Source of the DNA: Limanda limanda
Lineage: Eukaryota > Chordata > Actinopteri > Pleuronectiformes > Pleuronectidae
Length of the DNA: 64,000 nt
Reading direction: 5' to 3'
Assembly (NCBI RefSeq): GCF_963576545.1
Contig: NC_083649.1
Location: 5,923,906-5,987,905 of the forward strand
The translations under genes and the position numbers were made by a program. This document shows positions 25,077-38,934 of this stretch, one piece after another; within the stretch, counting starts at the first letter, position 1; the number at the start of each line of letters is the position of its first letter. A model generated the notes under the pieces. The model made no database searches. It saw nothing but the letters and a program-made list of their open reading frames with translations, and was not told the origin of the DNA.

Positions 25077-26483
25077 AAATGGTATATTCTGCAGTTTGCT
25101 GTATGGACAGCTACATGTTGATGACATCATCTTTTCAACGGATCTTGTTGTAGTTGTTGTTTATTATTCAGAATTATAATCTGGATATGAAAACAATGAA
25201 CATGTGATTGATCGTCCATGCTCATTAGTTGCTGTAAATCGATTAACTCTAAATGAAAAATATGTTTCATTTTGTAAATCTGGATAAAACCTACCTGATA
25301 TATACGTATATTTATTTCTCTTTATTAATACATTACAAGCAAAATGACTAAATCTAAGTTCAGCAAAGTGCAAAAGTGTCAGTCTGTTGGTTCAGAGATA
25401 ATTTCTCTCACAGTTGAAAATCCCTTGTGCACAGTGAGTCTCCTGAAAACACATTTACACCCCAAGGTTTCCAATGACATAAGCAGCACTTATACAAGAG
25501 GAGCAATTTCCTTTCGGTAACACTGTTGTTTTTTCTTTTCGAAAAGCAGCATTTGATCCAATGCAGAAAAATAGCAGAGACATATATTGCTACCCCCCTC
25601 CAACACCCCTTATTTTTTAATACTTTATCTGGAGCCTTATCATTTTATTATTACTCTCTCAGCAGGCGAGAAGAATAACAAGGAGAGATCAAATGAAAAT
25701 GAGTCACTGTAGCCGTGAAGAAATGAGATGGTAATAGAGGAAGAGTTCCCTGATTAAACTCCATTAATGTGCATCAACTTCATAAAAAGCAAAAGCATGA
25801 AGCAGGAAAATAGAGCCGGATCCCTGTGGAGTGGGTGAGCTGCTGCTGCTGGTGAGAAGGCGACAAGTGGATAATGGGACGGAGGATTGTGCGATGCTTT
25901 GTCTCCAAGATACTAAACTTAAAGAGAAGCATTTATCAGAAAGGCAACAACGATGTGGGGAAAACCCCGAAAGCAGCTGAGGAGCATTAAGAGAAGCACG
26001 GAGGTAATGACCGAACTAATCAAAATATAGCTGCAACAATTCAGATGAAAGAATTCGGCAAACAGTCTTAGCTGCTAACACTTACGTTTCTTTTAATGCT
26101 AGCATCACACTTCAGTTACGAAAACATACAAAGTACGACAAGAGCCACAACTTACGTTAAATAGCAAGCACTGTAAATTCGGAATATCTATTCATTTAGT
26201 TAACGCAATTCAACGTTTAAGCACTTACAGTTTCTTGAAATAGCTACGTCTGCATTGATTTCAAAATAAAACACAAAAATATGATGTAAAATATCCCAGT
26301 TAAAACCTGTGAAATTATAATGATGTAAATTTTCGTGTAATTTCCACTTGCATCTTGTGAAATCTTCAAAATAATCCATAGCCTATATTTGCAGGTAGCA
26401 GGGAAGAAGAAATACGTTTGATTATATGAGGCGACAGGAAATGCTCCGAACAACACGAGCTTGGAACAAAGTGTGAAAGCAGA
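25077..26483. other. Non-coding stretch without a recognised gene
   Basis: Presumed ncam1 intron 1. I see no gene and no clear repeat. Confidence 0.65.
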
Positions 26484-26628
26484 TCTGCAGTGAGACTGAT
26501 CTTCTGCAGTGAGACTGATCCTCTGCAGTGAGACTGATCTTCTGCAGTGAGACTGATCCTCTGCAGTGAGACAGATGCTCTGCAGTGAGACTGATCCTCA
26601 GCAGTGAGACTGATCCTCAGCAGTGATG
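26484..26628 (+). repeat. 19-bp tandem repeat, about 7.6 copies
   Basis: The unit TCTGCAGTGAGACTGATCC/T repeats seven times without a break from 26484 to 26616, then a partial unit follows. Units 1-4 alternate at the last base (T, C, T, C), which suggests growth by a 38-bp doubled unit. Later units carry substitutions (TCAGCAG). Each unit holds a PstI-like CTGCAG, lost in the last copies. Confidence 0.95.
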
Positions 26629-27777
26629 CAACGTTACACACAGACGGGTGAATGCAACCCACTGCCGACGGTCATTAGCCTTCATTTGAAATTAAAAATG
26701 AAAGCATGGCTCACAGCTTGGAAACCTTGAGTTGCATTGAATAGAAGCAGCCAAAGAAAAATCACATAGACTGGGTAAAAGCCGAATATATGTTATTTTT
26801 CAAAGTTCAAAAGAAATTCCAGCGCTGGTTTGTGGTTTGACTTCCTGATTCCACATCGTGAACAATAACCTCTCGGAGGTAGAGACGCGGCTCGGTGGAG
26901 GAGGCGTCCTTGAGAGGATTCATAATCACAGAAATTAGAACGATATGTGTTTGCGAGAGGAAATTCCTGTGAACCGCTGCTATCTGGTTTATTTTATGTT
27001 CCCTTTTCCAGAAGGTCAGGAGGTCGCCTCCCGGCTCGAGAGCCGTGGAAGGGTCCTGGTACGGCAGCGTTCCAAAGGTCACGTGTGCATCCGGGTGGCG
27101 ACGTGATTAGGCAGAGTGCAAACCTCTCTGAGCAGGACCCGGGTCTGTGGCTGCTGCTGCGTGGCAGACAAAGCTCTGACCTCCCTGTGGAGGCAGGCGA
27201 GCAGAAAGGAGAAAAGTCTCCTGCAGATCCGTGTCGCACATGAAATACAGTGTCGAGCTCATTATCAGTGTTCACCTAGTCCGCTGCTCGGGAGGAGTCA
27301 GACTGGACATGGAGTCAGTGATGGCAAGAACCGTCTGAGCTTTGATCTGTGACTGTGGCTCACTGAGGCTTCGATGGATCAGCAGAGATTTAGCAAAAAC
27401 ATTAAACTAGCCGGGAAGGAAACCACTGATATGACAGTTCTATAAATGATTAACAGAAAACGTGTGAGAATATATAATTGTATTAGTTTAGGTTTAAAGC
27501 TTCACTGATTTTCTGAAAACTGAAAGTAGTTTATCAGAACTTTGTCAGCTCCTTCCATCTAACATTCAAAGTCCAAGAAATACAGCTGCACATATCGAAT
27601 AACTACACAATAATTTGGAGAAGTTGCACAATTACACAACTTATCTTCTAGTCTTTAAAGCTGCATTTTGTCTTATCTTAAAGGTGCAACACAAAGTTTC
27701 ATAGGTGTCCCTTTAATTTCCAGTTATTCCATAATTGATTAATGAAAGAACAATGAATATTATTGCATCAGGGAAAC
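26629..27777. other. Non-coding stretch without a recognised gene
   Basis: Presumed ncam1 intron 1. Overlapping frames on both strands at about 26947-27275 are longer than average because the patch is GC-richer, but they resemble no known protein. Confidence 0.6.
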
Positions 27778-27950
27778 AAGATCCTATCATCATCTACGCT
27801 GCTTATCCTTTTGAGGGTCATGATACACAGTGAGAGGGGGGGTGCACCTGGGGCAGGTCACCATCAACCTACAGTCTCCAGTCAAACTGACCCCAGTATG
27901 TTCCTCTTTGGACTGTGGGAGGAAGCTACTCGGAGAAAATCAAACCTTCT
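27778..27950 (-). repeat. Dispersed teleost repeat (GGACTGTGGGAGGAAGC type), copy 1
   Basis: CTACGCTGCTTATCCTTTTG, then GGGGCAGGTCACCATC, then TTTGGACTGTGGGAGGAAGC and CGGAGAAAATC, matches in order a common fish repeat. A second partial copy is at 38935-39045. It appears related to the reverse complement of the 17686-17918 family, from the AAGGATAAGCAG tail inward. Confidence 0.6.
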
Positions 27951-28043
27951 ATCTCTGAGTTTTTTGAAAGTTTCAGATTTTGTTATTGTTTCTCATATCT
28001 CCTTTGCAGCTTGTATCAGAATCTGTATTCAGGAGCAGACGCT

Positions 28044-28044
<1 letters not shown>

Positions 28045-28120
<76 letters not shown>
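28045..28120 (+). repeat. (CT)38 microsatellite
   Basis: A perfect 76-bp CT tract followed by a short CA run. Overlapping SLSLSL frames are artefacts. Confidence 0.97.
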
Positions 28121-28128
<8 letters not shown>

Positions 28129-31100
28129 CGGGGGGTGGTCTGTTTGATGTTTGCTGTTGTCTTTGATTGAGATTACAAATGTGCTGTGGGAGCTCAGCTC
28201 GGAGTTGCGAGCCGGATTAAAGTCTCTCTATCGTAGTTTAAGGATATATCCCGGCTGCGGCTGAGCGTGAGTGATAGACAGTGTCTCTGTCGAGAGGAGG
28301 CGTCTGGCGGGCGGGGGGGGATTGTGACAGACAGTAAAGGAGTTCAGGAAAGGTTAGGAGAGTGCTCTGTAACCCACTCGCAGATATACACCCTGGTGAC
28401 GTGTGTAACTGCTTTCAGATGAACGTCCCTTTTGTTTTGGGGAAGAGCTGTCAGCCAAAGCTTTCATCACAGCAAGCGGCGCAGTGGTCAAATGGAGAAA
28501 AAAAAAAAAAGCTCAAGAGGAATGAATTAACAAGCCACTTTCAATTATGTAAAAGAGTTTCATTCTATCTCTAACAGCCGGCGTGGAGCTGCCCATCACT
28601 CACACGTCCAGACAGAGAAACCAGTACCGCTGGGATGTGGTTAATATCGAGTGCGGCTCCTTATTGTATCATCCACTGGTGCATGAGAGGTTTCCATGGT
28701 ATGGTTTTTATAAGTCTTGTGTGCGGATGAGACTGAATGTGCCTGTGGACAGAGGGAAGTGTCTCGGGTCCTGAGAGGAATAAGCACAGAACGAGCCGGC
28801 GGCTGTAAAGCGATTGCAAGATTCAATTGGATTTAAGGTTAGCCTCTGTTCATGGATTCTGCCACATCCAATCCTCAGTGCAGCCTCACTATGATGCAGT
28901 GAGCATTGGAAGCTGTGGCGCCCGGGCCATGGACACACGCCACATGTTACCCCCCCCTCCACCTCCACAAGTTCAACTATGCATATGTAATGCAGCACGT
29001 TTGCTTTAAATCTTCCTTATCTGTATATTGCTCTTTTTAATTTCATTATCTCTGTTTAATTGGCAGTTTTTAAATGAAAATATGTCTTGAAGTATTTCTC
29101 ACACCAGTAAAAGTGTTGTTGTCTCACCTGCTGTCAACAACATCACTTCGTATTGCAAATAAAAACATATTTACTTGCTGACATCTTCCTCATAAACACA
29201 TTTTAATTAACAAAGAAATTGTTACTGGGGGAATGAACTGCTGCTGATTTACTTAAAGATTTTACTCTGAAAGTTTTGAAACTGTTGCAGAGCTGCTGGT
29301 GTGAATAGTTATGATGTGAAATAGCGGCCGGTGAAAATTGTTTATTTTCATGTTGTGTGTTTGTGCGCCCCGTGGTTTTTAAAGACCTTTAGTCCACGGG
29401 TGGTTTTAGCTGAGACTCTCTGTTGATATGATTCCTCCTCAGGTGGTTAAATAGGTTTGTGGGGGTTGTTTCGTGGATCCATATGGGGCATGATTTACCA
29501 TATTTGGTTTTATGATCAGTGCCACACATGTCGAACCCAAACGATAACCTTGGGACAGAAGTAGCAGCCTCACTTTTTCGGATCCATCCCGTTTTGCACC
29601 ATGTTAACTTTCCTCTGTTTGCTTCTCTTGCCCTCTTTCTTCTTTCCTACTAAATTTATGGGAAACATTTCTCATATCTTAATAATTCACCACTCCTCTC
29701 AAAATGGGTTGCAGAATATCATATCTCCCATATCTGGAGTCGGGGGCCCCTCCGAGGTGCCTTGAGGGGAAGCTATGACTCACTCCATCTCAGCAAGTTT
29801 ATAACCACTTGCTGCCAAAATTGTCTCTTGGGTCATTTAGCCACTGTCAACAATTCAGATGAGGCTGCTGGCCCATGAAGGATAACACCACAGCAGCTCC
29901 TCAGACACCCGGCGAGCAGGCAAAGCTTTTAGTCTAACGCTACGTGAAAGCCAGCGAGGTCAGACTGTTAAATGCAATCTGTTTTGGATCTGCATTCGTC
30001 TCCCTTGCTCATATCAAGGATACCAAGGTTATCATATGGAATGTTAAGCTACTAAAGCCTCAACAGTTTTTTAAATTAACAAAGGATTAAATGACTTAAA
30101 TGAAGAGTAGCTCATAGTAACAAGCCCGGAGAGACACTTGAGTCTGCAGATCCTCCGAGGTGGAGAGAAACCTCAGTGCAAATTTACAAATCTGCTTCAA
30201 CAGCGGCTCACGGCTCTTATTTTGCCCTTGAGTGTTAATCTTGTATTAATCGGGCCCCGGTCATGAATATTTCTCTTAAAATAAAATAAAAAAATCATTA
30301 AATAAAACTAGAGGATTCGAATTAATTCAAAAAAATAGTGCAGATATTACAGCTTTAGTGGTTAAATGAAATCCACCGAAGATTTTAAGCTGCATCACAA
30401 GCCCAGCCAGTGATAGTTCCAGCTATTTGTCCGGACATTATTTATTGCCGGTATTCATTCATCTTGTATTCAAGGCAAACCATAACCTTTAAGGAGCACA
30501 GCCTTGGAGCCTTAAGCAACGAAATATGTTTACAGAATTAGCTGCAGCCTGGGCGGGGGGGCATCTTCTCCCAAGCACCATTTTCACTCGGGAATCTACT
30601 CAAAAGATCCTTCATTGGTGCAAAGAGCAGAGGTTAGAAAAAGGTGAGGCATGATTCCGTCAATGCTGAAACGGATTTATTCAGAAAGGTTAAAATCTCT
30701 GTTTTTCCTCCATCGTGTAGAAAGATTCCGGAGGAAAGTTGACTGTAAAAAGCAACGAGACGTTAATGTGGTTTAGATGATGTGAGCCCGCCTGCCGCTG
30801 TGCACTGGAGATTCATTTTCTTCGGCGATTGGTATGCCAGGCAGTGTTCAGGAGCTCTGCAGTCATTATCAGTCTGCTGAGATCCAGGGCCACCTCAGGG
30901 TCAAACAAAGAAAGAGGCTGGTGGAAGCGCTCGGGCCCTTTTGGCCTCATTAGTTAATTAGAACTGCAGACGGGCAATTTCACTCACAGTGGCCTTTGAG
31001 CGTGCACAGAGAATACAGGAAAATATTGGATTTACGCTCCAACCAAAATAAGACTTCAATGGGAAATGCCACTGCAGAGCTTTTTTTCGAATTGTGTGTC

Positions 31101-33529
31101 TGGTGGATTTTACTTGCAATTCTTGATTTGGCTTCTCAGATGTCAAACTCAGACGCTGCTTCTTCAAACGGAGGATGGACGTCTATTATTTAGCATCTGA
31201 AGCAAAAAAAAACTTGAATCTTATAGTTTCCGACCTAAAACATGTTACATTTCCTTTTTTCCAAAGTGCAGGTTGGCCTCTGTTGTATCCAGGTTAATTA
31301 TAATGTAGCAGGGGATTTAACCCTGTGACAGAAAGACCCTGCTGGAGGTTAATTGGTTGGAGCCGAAGCATATTCAGGTCAGACCTGGTGGAAATTATGT
31401 GAAGTAATTTCCCTGATCTTCTTCAGCTGAGAAGCGGGTGTTGTGAAAAAAGAAAAGAAAAAAATGACGATAAATTTAAAACCTTGAAAAGCCATCTCTG
31501 CAAATCACTGTTAGAAGTTTTTCCCAATCTGGTAATGGCCACCAGTCTAGTATATCATGCAGGTTGCATCAAAATAAAATGAACTTGCTATTACTGCTTT
31601 GGCAGAGTCATAACTGCATATTATATTAATGCTAATGCCAGTCGTTGGTCAGTCTGTTTGGCTGCCAGTCCAACGTTCTGGTCACAAGCGAGATACCAGA
31701 GGCCAGATCCTAATGGAAATGTCGAATACAAGACTCCAAGAGGAAGATTCATAATTTGTCCACCCTGTATTTTCCTCTGCCACTTCCATCTGATGTGGTT
31801 ATTAATGGTCCTGAATGACTAAGTGAATTTCTGCCCTTTTTTCTATTCGTAAGAAACTTTATCTGAACGATTCAAAAGTCAGATGTTTTTCATTCTCCCC
31901 GAAGGATGAACTTTTCCCTCTCGGGATTCTCTTAAAGAAGCTTTGATCTTGAACCAACATCACACCGAGATTTCAACTTACAAAATGTCTCTGAACATGT
32001 CAGAGCACCGTGGAATCTGTTAAATATTATCTTGTAGATTCACCGTTACATCTTAAAATAAACCCTGACCCCCTCTGTTATGTCACCCTGAGGTCAGATG
32101 CTTTCCATCTTCAGCCCCATTACAGACGAGACTCTCTGCTGTGAGCACGATGGATACTGCAGCTGAACTTTAGATCCTTTCTTTGTGTCTTTTGAACTTT
32201 TGGTATTTTACTCTTTACCCCTGCGAGCTTCTGTTGGTGATATGTTTACAGCCTGATGTCTTGGCCTGTCTGTTTTCTCCCTCCTGCCCTTTTGTTGCAG
32301 CATTCGCTCCAGGTTCAGTAATTAAGTGCCGTCAAAAACGACAAGACTCAAATTAATCAGGGTGAAGAGGGACGATTCGCTGTTTCGCCTCCGTCCAATA
32401 TCCAGATATTAATAATGACAGACGAGAGGCCCGCAGCCATCGGAAATCTATGCGGGAGTTGTTAGTTTGAAGGACGTGAGGTGAGACAGAACGTTTCTGG
32501 ATCAATAGAGGAAGTTGAGTGCGATGCTGCAGGAAGTGTCACTCATCTCCTCTGTGAAGTTAGTGGAAGAAAAAAAGCCTTTTTAACTGTTGATTTCTGC
32601 TTCCAGATCCACTTCTCTGCACTTGTTATGTGGCTGGTTGACAAATTAAGTGGTGGCATGTTTTTTTGTGCTGGTGGTGGTGGTGGCGGCGGGGGAGTGA
32701 TGGCAAAAAAACCATAATCCCAACAAAGCCTCGGTGGTGAATGACTGAAAGATGTGAAGAGAAGGAGCTTAGTTGCCGACACGTCCATGTCAAAGTGATA
32801 AGGGCCTGACACAGGGAAACCGCTGCTTAGTGCTTTGTACAGTGTCTCAGTGCAGCAGGTTGATGATAAGTGTGTGTGTGTTTGGGGGGGGGACGGGAAC
32901 CTTTGAAATGTTCCTCTGAAAAGCTACTTTATCAGGCTCTGCGACAAGAGTTTGGAAGCATAGTGCTCAAAGTAAGTTCTCTTCGGAGGCTGAGTTTTAC
33001 TGCTGCTTTGTAAGGTGTATTCACAGCTCACCTTCAAATTCATTTCCATTTAAAGTACGACAGGCCCAAAGTAACAGTGCTGGAAATCAATCTGTACTTA
33101 CTTTAGTGTCCAACGTAATGTTATAAACGAATATGTGACAAATTAAATGCATGAACGTGACTAATTTAGGTTCATCCAAGTAAATAAAGAAAGTCTATTT
33201 TAGTTCCTTCCATACTGAGCTAGCTCTACGTCTAGCAAAACAAAGTTAACATTGAATAACAAGGAATTGAATTGATTGGTCCCATTATCACGATGCCCAA
33301 TCCAGCATTGTAAGTCAGTAGTGAATATCCCTATGGGACCAGAGCATCCCTGTATGAAACTGATGAGCTGTGACTTGCTTCTCAGGGTGACAACCTGCTG
33401 GAAGCACTCGGTGTCTGACAGGATGCAAAGTGAGGCTAGTGACTGGAGCATGGAGTCCACAGGCTGGTGATCCTTCTGGCCATCATGGGCTCAGATGAGA
33501 GAACAAGCTCGGTACTGGTGACCACTGAC
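28121..33529. other. Non-coding stretch without a recognised gene
   Basis: Presumed ncam1 intron 1. The part from about 29500 to 31800 is notably free of repeats and microsatellites. A GGT/GGC tract is at 32672-32695. No gene was recognised. Confidence 0.65.
32672..32695 (+). repeat. (GGT)n/GGC trinucleotide tract
   Basis: Five or more GGT units pass into GGCGGCGGGGG. The polyglycine and polyproline frames over it are artefacts. Confidence 0.88.
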
Positions 33530-33830
33530 TGGAGATCAGGAGTAGGGTTTTTGTTGGGGCTGCTAACTGGGAATCAGCTGTGGCGTGAGGCAGCTGAAGG
33601 ACTCGGGGAGAAATGACGACCCTGGCGTCAGGAGGATAGCAGGCCGGAGGGTCGCCAGCTGAAATGCAGGCTAGAGGCTAACAGGCTACGGCTGGGCAAC
33701 TGGTGACTTAATGAAAGCTAGCAGGATGATGACATGCACGCTGGAGGCGAGCTAGCTGGGAGCTAGCCAGCTGGGAAGTTGGCAAACTGGAGGAATTGGA
33801 TCTGGAGGTAACTAGCATTGCAGGAAAAAA
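33530..33830 (+). repeat. Degenerate CTAGC/CTGG-rich minisatellite-like stretch
   Basis: Words such as GGCTAACAGGCTACGGCTGG, GAGCTAGCTGGGAGCTAGCC and AGCTGGGAAGTTGGCAAACT recur irregularly with few pyrimidine runs. It looks like a decayed tandem repeat, with no fixed period that I can measure. Confidence 0.45.
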
Positions 33831-36800
33831 AAAAAAGCTACACAAATCTTTCCCACCAAAGCTTTGACAACAAAAGCCAAGGCTGCATATTTTTAGTTCA
33901 GTGCTCCAGGCTTGTTGGCAGTGGATTTCTAAGGCTGTGACTGCAGCTTCGTTAAGTCACCTCGTTAAGTTCTTCCACCTGCAACCTGAGGTCCAATGGG
34001 TCAATTGTTTGTTTGGTGTGTTGTATCCCAGTGTGAATTGTTTATCAGTCAACTGCAGACACTAGAAAAGCCAGTTTGATGCAGGGAAGTTGCTTTTAAT
34101 CTGAACTGACAGGCTCATGTGTGGATGGGTGAGTGAACAGTAAGGTGGGATGACTGGCAGGCTGTCAGCGACAGACAACAGGAAGCAACAGGCAGGAAGC
34201 TGTTCCACCAGGAAACACCGGGAATGGAGGCAGGTGCCAGATTCTCGTGGAAACACACCGGGACAGAAACTCAAACCGACAAACTTAAGAAGAGCCGGTG
34301 AGAAAGGCTAGAACGTGTACTGACTGGGTTAATAAGTGGCAGAGGAAGTCCAGCTGATTGAGAACACAGGTCAAAGTCTGGGGGCATCTGGTGGGCAGGA
34401 GGAGAATGGCAGGTGCTGGCAGGGCCGGAGGCTGAAGGGGACTGAGTCAGTGGCTCGTGACAGTGTGAGGTGTTCCTTTGCATTCGCTGCCAAGTCGGGG
34501 AAAAGCTTCAGTGAGATGTCGCAGGGTGAATCAGGAGCCAAATACCAAGACGGCATGATAGTAGTGATGAGTGGGTGTTTATGCAGCGCTGTGAAGGTGT
34601 CGGAGAGGGTTTCTGAAAATGCCTGTCAGGACTCCTCTTGAAGTTTTGTGGAGAAGTTTCTCTCAGAGGTTATAGAGGAAAAGCTGGTGTGTGGGTTGGG
34701 GAAGCACAGTGTGTGATAGCAGACAATACAGTGGGACTCGACGTGACTCGACTAACAAACCTTTGACTTGGTAGAGGAAGGCTTTGCATGGGGGGAGGGT
34801 GGGATGGCACATTGAGGATTACGGATTGACTCTGTATTTGTGAATTCCAATTTTAGGAGCACTGTAAATATTTAAATGCTTTGAACATCAGTGGGTTGCT
34901 GGTTTACAGAAAGGAAGATACAGTAAACTCTTACGACTATATACATATTACGACTTGATTCAGGCAAATAGATTCGTTCCATCCTAGTTTCAACCTGAGG
35001 TTCAACGACCCTCTGATTTCAGGGTATGTGAGGTGAATACTTGCATTAGAAAGTCCTAGGACTAGATCTTACAAAGGCCTCAGAGATGGTTTCCGAGAGA
35101 AAATCTCATTTTAAGTGCATCTTTTAGTTGTAGTTCAATATGGCTCTGCTTAATATGGTAAACCACATAACAACAATTGGAGTCTCTGCCTATTTTCACA
35201 TTTTGTTCCGACCTCTCTCTTACTTTCACTTACGAAGCAGCAGCGGCAAAAAAATGAAAATGCTCCGTAATAGTCATAAAAATGAAGAAGGACCATTTTA
35301 AGATGAAAAGTGTCTCCTAATGTCTGGGGAATGCATTGCAGCATTACTTCCTCCTCATTTCCTGTGGGGAATTATGGATTAAAGTGTCTAACCAATTTCC
35401 TGAGAGATTGAAAATGGGTTTCCTGTTGGAAAGAGGGAATGACGTGAAATGACTGCTGTGCACTTTGCATCTTGTTCTCAGTGCTCACATCTTGATTCAT
35501 GAGCACTTGACAATCAAACCCACACACATAGAAAAAAGAAAAGTGAACCTCGGGTGCAGAACTCTGCGTCTCCTCCTCCTTCTGTACATCCTGTGAGAAT
35601 TCCTTTCTACGTGTCTGTGCTGGTTACGCATGCATCCCAGTGTGACAGCTCCCGCTGCCCCTGCATGGTGTGTGCTTGCTCCATCATGACTTGCATGCTA
35701 AGCACCAACAGCTGAGTGTTGTAGCCTCCTTGTAATGGAGCCAGTCACCACCGGCTGCCAGGCTTCAATTAGCCGTGCAAACCCTCTGATCCAAAGATGG
35801 GGAAGAAGCTGCTGCAAACTTCAGGTTGTTCGCCTCAGCAGAACCAAATACTTGTGTGTTTACTACACAAACCCGGCACAGTTTGTGGCCCGTATAAATA
35901 TTTGGACTCTCACATAATTTGGAATTAAAGAACTCTGTGATTAAGATGCTTAAAGGACTATTCACAGTAGCAGGCTGTAAAATCCCTAATCCGCTCACCA
36001 GAGAATGGTCAGTGCTCGTATCTTCACTCGGTGGTTTTGGTCATTGTTGCTAAAAGCTCACAGGCGTATTTGCTTCAAAGTATAGAGGGATTATAAGTAA
36101 ATTAAAACACCATTGCTGTGATTGCTTCTGAGCTTAGCATGAGTAGCTTTAAATATGCGCCTTCATCCAAGTTCTTTCCTAACTTTGTCACGTTAAGAAT
36201 TTGAATAATCAGTCCGCATGTGAAGCCCTGTGTGTATGTGTGTGTATGTTTGGGTGTGTATATGCGCAAAGGGGTTGTTTATTAATGTTTGTAATATCCT
36301 TGAGATGCTACAAACCTTTATTTCTGATCCTTTTGACCCAAATGCTAATGAAAATGTTGTTAGAAAATATGAAAGGCAAAGAAAAATAGATTTTCTTTTT
36401 GTCCAATTGTGTTGATTTAATTTTAAAAAGAAGCATCAGAAGGGTTCAGATGTTACATCTCTGTGTTGCTTTGAATCTGGAGGCAGTGTAATTACTCCCT
36501 AGAGGACTGGCGACTAAAACAGCATGACCTCAACTATCCAGCTCTGCTTTAGTGTATTTATATAAAGAAAAACATCATTTGTGTGGCATATTGTAATGTT
36601 TGTGTTTATTCTGCAAATGACTTATAAATGTAGTTCCATGGAAGCTTTGTGCGCAATAAGATATTCACGAGCGGACCTGTGGGGATAAAGGTAACCGTGG
36701 GATACCGTCCTCCATGTGAAAGAACATAAGGTGTCTGGAGTTGCTATGGTTGCTAATTGCCTCTGTGGATATCTCGTGGAACAACCTGACAGTTTCTCTC

Positions 36801-38540
36801 CTTCCAGAAGGAGTAAGAAAAAGAACAGGATGCACTCAGGTTTGATGGCAGAGAAAAACTGTCATCTCTGATTATACAGTCGTGCTGCCCCCGAAAAGCC
36901 GAAAATACACAGGACACGGAACTGGAAGTCTGCAGGGACACGCTGGAGTTTTATTCATACAAATATTTGTCGGAGGCTGAGTTCTGCTCTGAATACAGAA
37001 GCTTGTTTCCCTGTGGGAGTAAACCAGGTAACCCAAATTCCCCCCGGGGCTTCCTGGTGGTTGACCCGTTGTGTCCGAGTCGGCCAGTTTGTCCTGTTCA
37101 ATTTAGCCTAGTCCTGGTTCAGGGAGCATCTCTACCTCAGTGAGTCCACTTCACAGAGAATTCACCTGAGTCCACTGCTGGAATCAGAGAGAGCTTGGTG
37201 GGTTTTTACTTCTTGTCCATGTGCCAGATGTTTTTTATTTTTACTTTCTCTGTTTCTACACCCACACTGATAATATTTTAATAAAAATATTCCAGCAAGG
37301 GGCCCGTTTATGCCTCTAATGTTCCTGCTTTGACCACAGAAATGTTTTTTCTTCCCTGTGTAACGGGAGTATGTTTAAATTACGTAAAAGCCAAGAGTAA
37401 AGTCAGTGTATTAAAGCCAGACACAGACAGTAAAGACTTAAACAGCCAGACTCACTATACTCCAGATATGATGAGTGACAAACCAGATAAAACCCAATTG
37501 TGTGTTGTTTCATTGAATAAGAACTGAGATGTTTGTCGATTTTAATAAGGTAGTTTTGGTTGGAAGATGGACGGATGGGTTTAGACTTTCTTTACTTATA
37601 AATATATTAAATTTGTAGAAATTCCATCATCTCAGAGTAAAGTCAAACGTCATGTGTCTGCAGCTCGGCTCTGTATCAACAACACACTCCTCGATAGTTC
37701 CGAGGCAGGGACCCAGAATTACTGTGGGCACAAAAGTTATTATGTTTTGTATTGTTCCGTATTGTGCCAAATATGATATAAATGAAATTATGCAGCCAAG
37801 CATATGATGACAATGGATGTAACTCTGAACAATATGCAGCGGAGTTCATTCTTTGACGTGTAGATTTAAAGTGATTCACCCAAAAGCCTTCACCTCTGTT
37901 GAAATAGGCTGATTTAAACGAAAAGGATGAAATGCTGTTTGTTTAAGTGACTGTAGGTGTCTCAGAGGTGGAATGAGGCGTGAAGACGGATTCCTGAGAG
38001 CAGACGGAGGTTTAAAGGACTGGAGAGGAGACTGGAGAAGTGAGGGAGAGGAGGCAGCTTAGTGGAGAGATATTGTATTGGTGTCATGACTGTGCACATC
38101 AGGGCACAGATAGCTTCATCCTTTATCTAAGCTCTCTCTCTTCACTATGCCAAACACTTGGTTCTATCTGTCCTGTTAATCTACACCTCCTCCTCCCCCC
38201 CCACCCAATCTCCATGGTTCTGCGCTCCCTCATTTCCCTCTTTAGTCACATAACCTCGGTCAGGTCTTCTTGAATTCCAGCGCTTTAAAGCAGAATTGTC
38301 TGTAAATTACATCTTCTAAGGCATCGATGTCAAAAAAGAAGCTTCCTTCAAGTCCTAGAACTTTTAAAAACATAAAAGTAAATAAGTTGAAGAAGAATAT
38401 TATTATGTTGGTTGTGATACAAGGTGTCATACTTTGTATTTGGATTATTTGGTATTAATTGTTTACTTGTGATCATAGGAATTTGGCAAGAAGTAGGATA
38501 TGGGCAGGGAAGATGCTGTATTTTTTGTTGACTGCTACGC
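33831..38540. other. Non-coding stretch without a recognised gene
   Basis: Presumed ncam1 intron 1. A purine-rich stretch at about 34080-34450 with repeated GGCAGGAAGC/GGCAGG words may be repeat-derived. Nothing else was recognised. Confidence 0.6.
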
Positions 38541-38585
38541 TATGCTATGCTATGCTATGCTATGCTATGCTATGCTATGCTATGC
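38541..38585 (+). repeat. (TATGC)9 pentanucleotide microsatellite
   Basis: Nine perfect TATGC units are flanked by variant units: TACGC on the left and TACGA, TACGC, TACGG on the right. Confidence 0.97.
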
Positions 38586-38934
38586 TACGATACGCTACGG
38601 TATTTCCATTTGATTGCTTTAATCTACGAGTTTGTGCATGTTCCAATAAGTTGATCCTCTTTTTCTTTCACAAAAGTTGAAATGCATTTTTTACGGATTT
38701 CAGCAATGTTTTGATCGGCGCATCATTTAGAATATTAGTCCCGCCCTCAGCCTCTAAGTGACATATTTGTTTTTTTGAAGTGGCTACAGATACTGTAATT
38801 GTAACTGTAATTGATGAAGACGATATCAAATATACAGATTATCCTCTGACGGTCGTATGGGGGTTTGAATTTATCCCAACTGACATTTATCAAGAGGAAG
38901 GGTACACCAGCGTATTGCAAAGCTGACCATTGGA

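Noticed and set aside
26484..26628. Repeat array as a possible CRISPR
   Set aside because: Units are directly adjacent with no spacers, and the host is a vertebrate.
27763..28170. 135-codon open frame with a Ser-Leu repeat
   Set aside because: The frame is kept open by the (CT)38 tract, and the rest falls in a dispersed repeat.
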